Source: Streptomyces sp. NBC_00223
GTDB lineage: Bacteria > Actinomycetota > Actinomycetes > Streptomycetales > Streptomycetaceae
Reading direction: 5' to 3'
Assembly (NCBI RefSeq): GCF_036199905.1
Contig: NZ_CP108109.1
Coordinates: 7,382,501 to 7,446,500 of the forward strand
DNA: 64,000 bases
Position numbers and translations under genes: made by a program. This document shows, one piece after another, positions 32,750-40,776 of this stretch. Under the pieces are notes generated by a model. It saw only the letters and a list, made by a program, of their open reading frames with translations. It ran no database searches and had not been told where the DNA came from. Position 1 is the first letter of the stretch; every line of letters starts with the position of its first letter.

Positions 32750-33064
32750 GTGAGGGGGTCTCACGCCGCCCGGACGCCCTCGCGAACGCGAGACCCTCTC
32801 ACGCAAGGGGCAGGTCATGCGAGTGCGAGAGGGTCTCACCGGCCGGGAAGGTCATGCGAGTGCGAGAGGGTCTCACCGGTCGGATCGGACCCCGCGTTGG
32901 TGAGGAGGTCTCGCTCATCGGGCCGGGTCTCGCGGTAGTTAGAAGGTCTCACTGACTGGGCGGGCCTCGCGTTGGTGAGGGGGTCTCACTGGTCGGGGTG
33001 GGTCTCGCGGCAGTGAGGGGGTCTCACTCGTAGAGTGGGGCTCGCAAACGTGAGAGGGTCTAAC
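32750..33064. repeat. Nine-copy quasi-palindrome tandem array, 37-38-nt period
   Basis: Fifteen-base copies of GTGAGGGGGTCTCAC or close variants start at 32750, 32788, 32825, 32862, 32900, 32938, 32975, 33013 and 33050, alternating 37- and 38-nt steps. Each has GTGAG/CTCAC dyad ends. The copy at 32788 is in the opposite orientation. Halfway between copies 5-9 a second word, GGGTCTCGCG or similar, recurs. The array lies in a 1-kb gene-free gap. The dyads, period and lack of cas-like spacer diversity argue for protein-binding sites or a tandem repeat element, not CRISPR. Confidence 0.85.
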
Positions 33065-33429
33065 GTTCGTGACGGGCCCGCGCCGCCCCTCTGCCCCCAG
33101 GTTGGCGCCACCCCGCCCACGTCGAACTCGCCCGGCGGGCCGAGGCTCCCGCCTGAGCGTCCCCCCGGCCCCGAACGTCGGCGCGCCCGCGCCGCCGCCC
33201 GGGGAGGACGCCGGCGTACGTACCCGGTGTCGGCGCGCACCCGCTCGCCGCGTCGGCCGGCGCCTCGCGCGGGCGGGCATCGGGCCGATGCCGTAAGGGA
33301 GTTGGCCGCGCGCGCGGACCACGCTTTACCCGAACGGGCGACGTCATGGGCGGGATTTGCGCAAATTGCGCCGCGTTTCCTCGCGGCCGATAAGCTGGCG
33401 GACGAAGACGACGTGGGAGGAGAGCGGAC
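33065..33429. other. Gene-free stretch upstream of the DUF397 gene
   Basis: 365 bp. Most of it is very GC-rich with no convincing gene. AT-richer sequence near 33340-33400 probably holds the promoter of the DUF397 gene. Confidence 0.4.
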
Positions 33430-33669
33430 GTGGCCGAAAGCACCACCGGACAGCCGTTGGCCAACGGGAAGAAGCCGCAGGTCGATCTGACGGGTGCGGA
33501 GTGGCTGTCCAGCAGCCAGGGCACCGGCGACGTACAGATCGCCTTCGTCGAGGGCTATATCGCCATGCGGGACGGGCGGAGCCCGGACGGGCCCGCGCTG
33601 ATCTTCACCCCCGCCGAGTGGCGTGCCTTCGTTCTCGGCGCGCGGGACGGCGAGTTCGACCTCACCTGA
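33430..33669 (+). CDS. Orphan DUF397 protein
   Basis: A 79-aa protein with W-L-S-S-S-Q-G, V-Q-I-A-F-V-E-G-Y-I-A-M-R-D-G, and A-L-I-F-T-P-A-E-W-R-A-F-V-L-G-A-R-D-G-E-F-D. This is the DUF397 layout. The usual Cys in the C-V-E-V segment is replaced (D-V-Q-I). GGAGGAGAG precedes the GTG. Unlike most family members it has no adjacent XRE-DUF5753 gene. Confidence 0.88.
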   Translation: MAESTTGQPLANGKKPQVDLTGAEWLSSSQGTGDVQIAFVEGYIAMRDGRSPDGPALIFTPAEWRAFVLGARDGEFDLT

Positions 33670-33702
33670 GGCCCCGATCTCTCCAGCACCCCAGTACGGA
33701 CA

Positions 33703-33744
33703 CGGCCGCCGCCGGCCCCGGAATTCCCGGGCCGGCGGCGGCCG
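33703..33744. terminator. Bidirectional terminator
   Basis: Perfect 16-bp arms CGGCCGCCGCCGGCCC / GGGCCGGCGGCGGCCG with a 10-nt loop, between the convergent DUF397 and DinB-like genes. Confidence 0.85.
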
Positions 33745-33796
33745 TTCGTCGGGTGCGTCGTCCGGACGGTCGGCAATCGGCCGTCCGGGCCCGCCG

Positions 33797-34504
33797 TCAG
33801 GGCCAGTTGCCCAGCCTCGGAAGCGGTCCGCCGGTCAGCGCCGTGGTGGGGTGCCGCCCGGCCAACCAGGCCGCCAGATCGGTCAGTCGGCCCTCGACGG
33901 CGATCGGCGCGCCAGGGCCCGCGCCGCGCGTCCACGTCCACGGACCGTCCGTCGCGGTGAGCGTCAGGTGGACTCCGTCCGGCACGCGCGGCGCCAGATA
34001 GTCCACCACGTACGTACAGAACTCCTGCGACCAGTCGTCGGTGCCGGGGCCCAGCCGGGCGTCCGCCGTGTGGATCTCCAACTCCCGCCACCAGGCCAGG
34101 CCCGCGTCCAGCAGGGTGCTGTCGCGGTAGCGCACCGGGCGCGTCCAGTCGTCGGGCCCGACTGCCGACCAGGACGCCTCGACCTCGTCCAGGGCGTTGT
34201 CGAGCGCCACGGTCAGCACCTGGGCGGAACGCCCGCGGCCCGCCTCGATCGCCGCGTCACGTGCCGGACGGCCGCCGTCGTACACGTCGATCAGCCTGCC
34301 CCGCAGGGCGTAACGCGCCTGCCGGGCCAGGGCCAGGCCGACGCCCTCGATGTGGGTGAGGACATGGCCGCGGGTCCAGCCGGGCAGAGCGCTCGGCTCG
34401 CGGACCGCGTCCTCGGTGAGCCCGGTCAGCAGGCCGCGCAGCCGGGTCTGTCCGGTGGCCAGCCGCGCCTGGAGGTCGGCGGGGGCGAAGACGGGTCGGG
34501 TCAC
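33797..34504 (-). CDS. Maleylpyruvate isomerase-family (DinB-like) protein
   Basis: A 235-aa protein with the mycothiol-dependent isomerase/DinB N-terminal fold. S-A-L-P-G-W-T-R-G-H-V-L-T-H-I, then W-W-R-E-L-E-I-H-T-A-D-A-R-L contain the expected metal ligands (H, E, H). The C-terminal domain has A-I-A-V-E-G-R-L-T-D-L-A-A-W-L-A-G-R, typical of the family. It uses mycothiol or an unknown thiol substrate. GTG 34504 overlaps the stop of the PNPOx gene (GTGA), so the two are translationally coupled. Confidence 0.85.
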   Translation of the reverse strand: MTRPVFAPADLQARLATGQTRLRGLLTGLTEDAVREPSALPGWTRGHVLTHIEGVGLALARQARYALRGRLIDVYDGGRPARDAAIEAGRGRSAQVLTVALDNALDEVEASWSAVGPDDWTRPVRYRDSTLLDAGLAWWRELEIHTADARLGPGTDDWSQEFCTYVVDYLAPRVPDGVHLTLTATDGPWTWTRGAGPGAPIAVEGRLTDLAAWLAGRHPTTALTGGPLPRLGNWP

Positions 34505-35154
34505 GGCCACAGCAGCCCCCGGTCCCAACCGCCGTCCGTACGGCGGTACTCGACGCGGGTGTGGCGGCGTTCGGCGTCGCCCTGCCAGAACTCGACGGTG
34601 TGGGCGCGCAGGGAGTACAGGGTCCAGCCGGGGGCGACCAGGCCGGGGTCGTCGGCGATACGGGCCTCGGCGGCGCGCACGGCCTCGTCGCGGGTGGCGG
34701 TGTTCGGCAGCGGGGTGCTCTGCCGGCCCAGCAGGGTTTCGGCGCGGGCGCCGGGGGAGCGGGCCAGGAAGTCCTCGGCGGACTCCTCCGCGGTGGCGGG
34801 CTCGGCGCTGCCCAGGACCCGTACCTGCCGGGCGAGTCGGGGCCAGTGGAAGGTGAGGGCGGCGGCCGGGCGGGCGGCGAGTTCACGGCCCTTGCGGCTG
34901 TGCGCGTCCGAGGCGAACTGCCAGCCCTGGGCGGAGACGTTCTTGAGGATGAGTACGCGGGCGGTCGGGTCACCGTCCGGGCCGGCGGTGGAGAGCGTCA
35001 TGGCGTGCGGTTCGGTGACGCCGTCGCGTACGGCGGCGAGCAGCCAGTCGACGAAGAGTTCGTGCGGATCGGCCGGCAGACGCGAGGTGTCGAAGACCGG
35101 TAGATCGCCCGAGAACACCTTGAGTCCGCGCAGCAGTTCACGCAGGTCGGACAC
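34501..35154 (-). CDS. Pyridoxamine 5'-phosphate oxidase-type protein
   Basis: A 217-aa protein of PdxH length. P-H-A-M-T-L-S-T-A, P-T-A-R-V-L-I-L-K-N-V and F-A-S-D-A-H-S-R-K-G-R-E-L bind FMN. A-L-T-F-H-W-P-R-L-A-R-Q-V-R-V-L-G is the central strand pair, and the C-terminal R-H-T-R-V-E-Y-R-R resembles the PNPOx dimerisation segment. It may make pyridoxal phosphate or be a related FMN oxidase. The GTG at 35154 has GAGGGGG 5 bases upstream. First gene of a coupled pair divergent from a CGNR regulator. Confidence 0.85.
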   Translation of the reverse strand: MSDLRELLRGLKVFSGDLPVFDTSRLPADPHELFVDWLLAAVRDGVTEPHAMTLSTAGPDGDPTARVLILKNVSAQGWQFASDAHSRKGRELAARPAAALTFHWPRLARQVRVLGSAEPATAEESAEDFLARSPGARAETLLGRQSTPLPNTATRDEAVRAAEARIADDPGLVAPGWTLYSLRAHTVEFWQGDAERRHTRVEYRRTDGGWDRGLLWP

Positions 35155-35169
35155 GTATACCCCCTCGGT

Positions 35170-35200
35170 GTTAATGGTGTTCACCGACGATACCATTAAC
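35170..35200. promoter_or_regulatory. Inverted-repeat operator in divergent gap
   Basis: GTTAATGGT (35170-35178) and ACCATTAAC (35192-35200) are perfect 9-bp arms 13 bases apart. They fill most of the 48-bp gap between the PNPOx and CGNR-regulator starts. AT-rich arms in such GC-rich DNA stand out. Likely the binding site of the neighbouring CGNR protein controlling both directions. The ATG of the regulator begins 2 bases after the right arm, so its mRNA may be leaderless. Confidence 0.8.
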
Positions 35201-35202
35201 GC

Positions 35203-35934
35203 ATGCAAGCTGATCTTCTTCCGCGGGACGTTCCGCTCGACCTCGCGCTCGCCCTGGCTGTCACGATCCGGCACGACGGGCAGGGCGGGATCGCCGACGA
35301 CCTCGCGGAGCCGGAGGGGTTGACGCGGTGGGTGCGGCAACGCGCTGACGCGCCGCGGTCCGGGGGAGCGGCGTCCGGTGCTCGCGGGCGCGGCGGGTCC
35401 GACGGCCCGGGCGAGCTTCACGAGGTCCACGACCTGCGCGAGGTCCATGACCTGCGCGAATTCCGCGACTTCCGGGCGGACGCGGCATCTCTGGCGGCGG
35501 TCGTCGAGGTCCGTACGGCGATACGGGCGCTCTTCGCGCGGGCCGTGCTGCCGGGGGAGCCGAGTTCGGCGGACGCCGGGCGGCTGCCCGACGCGGGCGC
35601 GGCGCTGGAACGGCTCAACGCGGCGGCGGCGCTGGTGCCGGTCGTCCCGCGCCTGGACTGGCCGCAGGACGGGCCGCCCGCCGCGCGGTACGCCGTGCCC
35701 GGCGGTCCCGGTCCCGCCGACCGGCTCGCCGCCGCGCTGGCCCGCGCCGCGATCGCCTTCCTCGCGGGGCCGGACCGGGCCCGGCTCAAGGCGTGCCCGG
35801 CGCCGCGCTGCGTCCGGTACTTCGTGAAGCAGCACGCACGTCAGGAGTGGTGCAAGCCGTCCTGCGGCAACCGGGCCCGGGTCGCCCGCCACCACGCCCG
35901 CCGCCGCCCCCAGCCCCCGACGGACCCCGCGTAA
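35203..35934 (+). CDS. CGNR zinc-finger (ABATE-type) regulator
   Basis: A 243-aa protein. The C-terminal finger reads C-P-A-P-R-C-V-R-Y-F-V, then R-Q-E-W-C-K-P-S-C-G-N-R, the defining CGNR motif with four Cys ligands, followed by a basic tail. The N-terminal part is the ABATE domain, with an E-V-H-D-L-R-type repeat insertion near residues 65-85. Such proteins are probably transcription regulators. Divergent from the PNPOx/DinB-like pair across a perfect inverted repeat, its likely target. Confidence 0.88.
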   Translation: MQADLLPRDVPLDLALALAVTIRHDGQGGIADDLAEPEGLTRWVRQRADAPRSGGAASGARGRGGSDGPGELHEVHDLREVHDLREFRDFRADAASLAAVVEVRTAIRALFARAVLPGEPSSADAGRLPDAGAALERLNAAAALVPVVPRLDWPQDGPPAARYAVPGGPGPADRLAAALARAAIAFLAGPDRARLKACPAPRCVRYFVKQHARQEWCKPSCGNRARVARHHARRRPQPPTDPA

Positions 35935-36584
35935 CGCCCGCACGCCCACCACGCGTCCCCGCGCCCGGCACCGACCGGCGGACGCGCGCACGATCCCCGC
36001 GGCGACCGTGCCCCGCGAGCCCCGCGCCGGGCACCTGTGAGCCCTTCGCCGGGCACCTGCGGGCCGACCCGGGCACGTGGTGGGTGGGACGGGTGACCGT
36101 TCCGTACGGCGTTCGACGCGGCTCCCGTCGATCGGCGGCTTGCCCGGGGCGATTCCGCAGGTCAGCGGCGCTCTCCGGTCTGCGGCCGGAGCGTCCGCGG
36201 GTGGGCCTGCGCTGATGCCTTCGCCTCACGGGCGCGGCGGTCGGACAGGGCCGCTTGCCTGCCGGCCCACCCCGGCCCACCCCCGGCGCGCGACGGCTCA
36301 CCCCGGCGCGGGACGGCGTGCGGGGGCGTACAGGGGGCGCATTGGGGGACGGGGGCGGGGCGTGGCGGGCGGAGAGCTGCCGCGGGCGAGGGCGCCGTGG
36401 CAATCTCGCCGGTGGGCCGACCCCGCCGGGTGCCTCTGCGGGAACACGGTGCCGTGCCGGTCACGCCCCCTGCCAGTGGCGTGCCGGCACGGCTGTTCCC
36501 CCTCGCCCGCCACGGCCGGCGGCGTACGCTGTGAGGCCACCGGACGTCGTGCGCCGGGCGCGCCTCCGGAACGCTGGGGGGCAC
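35935..36584. other. Gene-free GC-rich gap
   Basis: 650 bp without a convincing gene. GCCGGGCACCTG occurs twice in direct orientation near 36024 and 36047. The open frames here are Arg/Pro/Gly-rich shadows. Promoter and ribosome site (GGGGGGC) of the ATPase gene lie at the right end. Confidence 0.5.
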
Positions 36585-39266
36585 ATGCCGCAGGACCGTA
36601 CGCTGCACGAACGCGAGGCCGAACTCGCCGCCGCCGACGCGGCGTTGGACGACCTCACGGGACCGGGCCGGCGCCCGCGCGGCGGCCTGCTCGCGTTCGC
36701 GGGGTCCGCCGGGCTCGGCAAGACCACCCTGCTCGCCGCGGTCCGCGCCCGCGCCGCCGCCCGGGGCTGCACCGTACTGTCCGCCCGCGGCGGCGACCAG
36801 GAGCAGCAGGTCGCCTTCCACGTCGCCCGGCAACTGCTGCAACCCCGCCTCGCGGGCGCGACCGAGGCGGAACTGCGGGCCACGCTGGGCAGTTGGTACG
36901 GCATCGTCGGCCCCGCCCTCGGTCTGTGCACCGCCGACGGCGCCGCCCCCGACCCGCAGGGCCTGCGCGACGGCCTCGACTGGGCGCTCACCCATGTCGC
37001 CCTGCGCGACGCCCCTGTTGTGCTCGTACTGGACGACGCCCACTGGGCCGACCCGCAGTCGCTCAACTGGCTCGCCGCGTTCGCGCCCCGCGCCGACGAA
37101 CTCCCGCTGCTGGTGATCGTCGCCTACCGGCCGGACGAACTCCCGGCCTCCGCCGAGTCGTTCCGGGGTATGCCCGGCCGCTCCGGACACCGCCCGCTGG
37201 ACCTCGAACCGCTCACCGAGGGCGCGATCGGCCGTCTCGTCCGCGACTCGGTCGGCGCGCACGCGGACGACGCCTTCTGCCGCGAGTGCTGGGCCGTCAC
37301 CGCCGGAAACCCCTTCGTGGCCGTCGAGTTGACCGCCAAGGTCCGCGACCGCGGCCTCGCGCCGGACGCGACCAGTACGCATCTGCTGCGGGACCTGGCC
37401 GCCGCCGTCAAGGGCGGCGGCCTGATCACCCGGCTCGAACGCCTCGGCCCCTCCACCGTCCGGCTCGCCTGGGCCGCGGCCGTACTCGGCACCGAGATAT
37501 CGCCCGCGCTTGCCGCGTCCGTCGCCGGGCTCGGCAGCCAGGAGGCCGCCGACTGCGCCGACCGGCTGCGCGAGGCCCGGGTGCTCACCGGCAGCCGTAC
37601 GCTGGAGTTCGTCCACCCGCTGATCGCCACGGCCGTCTACCGGGCCATCCCCGACGCCGTACGGGTGGCCCTGCACGGCCAGGCCGCCTGGTGTGTCGTG
37701 GACGCCGGGCTCGGACCCGCCGCCGCGGCCCGCCACCTGCTGGAGACCCACCCGGAGGACGACCCCTGGGTGGTCCACCAACTGCGCGCCGCCGCCCGGG
37801 AGATGCTTCGCGCGGGCGCTCCCGAGACCGCCCGCCACTACCTCGCCCGTGCGCTGCGCGAACCCCCGCCGCCCGCAGAACGGGCCGCCGTTCTCTACGA
37901 GTTGGGTTGCTCCTCGCAACTGCTCGAACCCTCCGTCACCGTCAACCGGCTGCGGGCCGCCCTCGAAGAGCCCATCGCCGACCCCGCGTTGCGCGACGGC
38001 ATCGTCTTCCGGCTCTCGCAGTCGCTGGCGCACAGCGACCGGCTCAGTGAGGCCGCCGAGGTCGTCACGCACGCCGCCCGTACGGCGACCGGGGCCCGCA
38101 CACGGCTGCGGATGCAGGCGGAGCAGTTCATGTGGGACGCCTTCCGGGCCGACGAACCCGACTCGCCCGGCCGTTCCCGGCGGCTGACCCGGCTCGCCGA
38201 CCGCCTCTCCGGACGTGACCTCACCGAGCGGTACATCATCGGACTGCGCGCCTGGGACGCCACGTTGCGCGGCGAGCCGACCGCCACGGTGCTGCGGCAC
38301 GCGGGCCGCGCGCTGGCCGGCGGGCTGCCGTGGGCCGACGAGAACCGGGGCTTCGAGGTGCCGGTGCTGGTCGCGCTGACGTACCTCTACGCCGACCGGC
38401 CCGAGCGCGCGGAAGAGCTCTTCGCCACCGGCATCGCCGACTTCGAACGCCACGGCTGGCGCGGCGCCCATCTGTCCTTCGGCTACCTGCTGCTCGGCTA
38501 CCTCCGCTACCGGCGCGGACGGCTCGCCGAGGCGGAGGACCTGGCCCGCGACGGGCTGCGGCTGGCCGAGCGGGTCGGGCGCGGCACGCCCGTGCAGTGG
38601 TACTCGGTCGCCGTCCTGATCCAGGTCCTGCTGGCCCGCGGCAGGACCGGGGAGGCCGAGGCGCTGGCCGCGCGGTACGCCTTCCGCGAGCCGTTCCCCG
38701 CGGCCGTCACCTTCCCCGACGCGCAGGCGGTCCACGGTGAACTGCTGCTGGCGAGCGGCCGGTACGAGGAGGCTGTCGCCGAACTGAGCGCCGTCGGGCG
38801 GCGGTTGGACGCGCGCGGGATGCGGAATCCTGGCTGGTGCCCGTGGCAGCTGCACCTGGCGCAGGCGCAGGCGCGCGCGGACACGGCCGTCGGCGGCCCC
38901 GGGCGGGCCGCGCGCACCGCGCTGGACGCCGTGGCGCGGGCGCGCAAGTTCGGCGCCGACTCCGCCGTCGGGCACGCGCTGTGGGTCGCCGCCGAGGTGA
39001 CCGGCGGAGCGGAGGGCCTGCGGCTGCTCGCCGAGTCGGTCGCCCGGCTGGAGGTCTCGCCCGCCGCCCACCAGCTCGCCTGCGCCCAGGTCGCCCACGG
39101 CGCCGCGCTGCGCGCCTCCGGAGCCCGCGCCGAGGCCGCGGACCGGCTGCGCCAGGGCCTGGTGGGCGCCCTGAGCTGCGGTGCGGACGGCCTGGCCGCG
39201 CAGGCCCGCCGCGAACTGGCCCTGATCCCCTCCCCCCACCCGGCCACGGACCCCCGCCGCCCCTGA
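36585..39266 (+). CDS. LAL-like ATPase/TPR regulator lacking LuxR domain
   Basis: An 893-aa protein. Walker A G-S-A-G-L-G-K-T-T-L-L (about 42-52), Walker B P-V-V-L-V-L-D-D-A-H-W-A-D (about 143-155) and R-P-D-E-L-P are those of LAL/STAND-type regulators. The long C-terminal part is an Ala/Arg-rich helical repeat region (TPR-like). LAL proteins normally end in a LuxR HTH, but this one stops right after C-G-A-D-G-L-A-A-Q-A-R-R-E-L, where the HTH would follow. So it is either a truncated regulator or an HTH-less family member. The ATG at 36585 is chosen because the conserved E-R-E-A-E-L segment begins there. Confidence 0.85.
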   Translation: MPQDRTLHEREAELAAADAALDDLTGPGRRPRGGLLAFAGSAGLGKTTLLAAVRARAAARGCTVLSARGGDQEQQVAFHVARQLLQPRLAGATEAELRATLGSWYGIVGPALGLCTADGAAPDPQGLRDGLDWALTHVALRDAPVVLVLDDAHWADPQSLNWLAAFAPRADELPLLVIVAYRPDELPASAESFRGMPGRSGHRPLDLEPLTEGAIGRLVRDSVGAHADDAFCRECWAVTAGNPFVAVELTAKVRDRGLAPDATSTHLLRDLAAAVKGGGLITRLERLGPSTVRLAWAAAVLGTEISPALAASVAGLGSQEAADCADRLREARVLTGSRTLEFVHPLIATAVYRAIPDAVRVALHGQAAWCVVDAGLGPAAAARHLLETHPEDDPWVVHQLRAAAREMLRAGAPETARHYLARALREPPPPAERAAVLYELGCSSQLLEPSVTVNRLRAALEEPIADPALRDGIVFRLSQSLAHSDRLSEAAEVVTHAARTATGARTRLRMQAEQFMWDAFRADEPDSPGRSRRLTRLADRLSGRDLTERYIIGLRAWDATLRGEPTATVLRHAGRALAGGLPWADENRGFEVPVLVALTYLYADRPERAEELFATGIADFERHGWRGAHLSFGYLLLGYLRYRRGRLAEAEDLARDGLRLAERVGRGTPVQWYSVAVLIQVLLARGRTGEAEALAARYAFREPFPAAVTFPDAQAVHGELLLASGRYEEAVAELSAVGRRLDARGMRNPGWCPWQLHLAQAQARADTAVGGPGRAARTALDAVARARKFGADSAVGHALWVAAEVTGGAEGLRLLAESVARLEVSPAAHQLACAQVAHGAALRASGARAEAADRLRQGLVGALSCGADGLAAQARRELALIPSPHPATDPRRP

Positions 39267-40127
39267 GCCCCGCCCTGCGGCCGAGCAGCTACGAGCCCGG
39301 CCGCGGCCGCCCGGACGGGCCGACGGAACCGACCCCGGCGGGCGGGAGGTGCCGCTCCGGTTCGGCGGTCGGGAGGCCCCGAGACGTCGGCCCGGGGCCG
39401 ACGGTCACCGGCGGCGTGGCCCCCAGGGCCAGTGGGTGCAGTCGGCCGCGGCAGAGGACTTCGGGGCAGCGTCGGGCAGGTGTGGCTCCGGGCCGGGGGT
39501 GTGGCATGGGCGGCGGCCCCGGCGGACGCCAGAAGCGCGAGGCTCCAACTGTGGGCCAGCAGAGGTGACTCCGGGCAGCCGGTCGGGAGGGTACGGCCCC
39601 GAACCGTCGCGGGCCCTGGGCCGGATGGTGGCCGGGAAGGCGCGGCCTCGGGGCCGATGGTTCGGCGCCGTGGTCCCCGGGGCAGGTGGGCCTGTATGCC
39701 CGGGCCCCGGCGTAGGACTTCGGGCTGGGGTCGGATGGGGTTGCCTCCCAGGCGCCGGGTGGGCGTGGCCCCGGGACACCGGCCCTGGGGGGTGCGGCGG
39801 CTGGGGAGGTGCGACCTCGGGAGGCCGGCGGTTCGGCGGCATGGCTCCGGGGGCGGCGGCCCCGGCGGCCGCCAGGGGCGCGCGAGGCTCCAGCCGGTCC
39901 GCGGAGCGGACCCCGGGCGGTCGGGAGGCTCCGAGACGTCGGCCCCGGGGTCGGGGTACGGCGGTGTGGTCCCCGGGCGGTTCGGGGTGCCGGAGGCTCC
40001 CGGGAGGTTCGGCTTTCGGGGTCGACGGTTCGGCACCCCGGTCCCGGGCGGGCCCCGGGGCGGGATCTGGGGTGGGAAGGCGGGGCTGTGGGTGCCCCTC
40101 GCGCGGGCGGACCCGTACCATGGCCGC
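39267..40127. repeat. Gene-free gap with degenerate GC-rich repeats
   Basis: 861 bp of extremely G-rich sequence. The phrase CGGTCGGGAGG recurs at 39366, 39580 and 39918; it is followed by CCGAGACGTCGG at two of these. CGGCGGCCCCGGCGG recurs near 39511 and 39854. The order of the words is not constant, so this is a decayed repeat patch. Long open frames on both strands here are Pro/Gly/Arg-rich and lack any domain. Confidence 0.6.
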
Positions 40128-40628
40128 ATGTCGTTCCTCCGTCGCCGTAGCGCAGCCACGCCCACCGGGCCGGACTTCGATGTCCTGGCCATGGACCCGG
40201 GGGACTGGCCCGGCGACCTGGGGGCCGGGCTGCTGCCCGGGCCCGACGGCAGTTGTCAGGGCATCTACCTGCGCTACGACCTGTTCGGCGGCCGCGGCCC
40301 CGCGATGCTGATCGGCAACCTGCCCGACGGCTCGCCCGCCCGCGAGCGCGAGGAGGGCCAGGTGCCGTTCGAGGTGGCCCAACTGCTCGCCGCGCTCGGC
40401 AACGACGAGCCCGCCGAGGTCACCGGCGTCGAGGACTTCCCCGTCATGTACGGCGACGGGCCGCTGATCGTACGGAAGATCAAGATCTCCGAGTCGCGGG
40501 TCGCCTGCGCGCAGTTCGACCGCAGCGACGGCGTGCAGGTCACCATCGCCACCTGGGACCGGCCGATCACCGACGACCTCTACCAGCTGCTCAAGCCGCT
40601 GCCCGCCGAGATGTTCCAGGCCGGCTGA
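40128..40628 (+). CDS. Conserved-type hypothetical protein
   Basis: A 166-aa soluble protein with no domain I recognise. It has a basic start (M-S-F-L-R-R-R), then D-F-D-V-L-A-M-D-P-G-D-W-P, a central E-G-Q-V-P-F-E-V-A-Q-L-L-A-A-L, and a mixed alpha/beta end with V-Q-V-T-I-A-T-W-D-R-P-I-T-D-D-L-Y. The protein-like composition contrasts with the repeat patch before it. A second ATG at 40120 is out of frame. It ends in a strong terminator. Confidence 0.75.
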   Translation: MSFLRRRSAATPTGPDFDVLAMDPGDWPGDLGAGLLPGPDGSCQGIYLRYDLFGGRGPAMLIGNLPDGSPAREREEGQVPFEVAQLLAALGNDEPAEVTGVEDFPVMYGDGPLIVRKIKISESRVACAQFDRSDGVQVTIATWDRPITDDLYQLLKPLPAEMFQAG

Positions 40629-40724
40629 CCCGCCAAAGGCCGCCCGCCCTCCGCGCCCGCCCTTCACCGCGTCCCCCGTAAGGACCGCTGTCCCGGGCAG
40701 CGCCCCTGACACACGGCAGCGCGC

Positions 40725-40758
40725 GTAAGGGGCACCACCCCTCGGTGGTGCCCCTTAC
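40725..40758. terminator. Bidirectional terminator
   Basis: Perfect 15-bp arms GTAAGGGGCACCACC / GGTGGTGCCCCTTAC with a 4-nt loop, between convergent genes ending at 40628 and 40777. Confidence 0.9.
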
Positions 40759-40776
40759 CTCACCGCTCCGCCACCG

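Noticed and set aside
32750..33064. Third CRISPR array
   Set aside because: Conserved words are only 15 bases, the period is 37-38 nt, and the intervening sequence is itself repeated instead of unique.
39405..40712. 435-aa minus-strand Pro-rich frame
   Set aside because: Antisense to the 166-aa gene and to a G-rich repeat patch; no domain or ribosome site.
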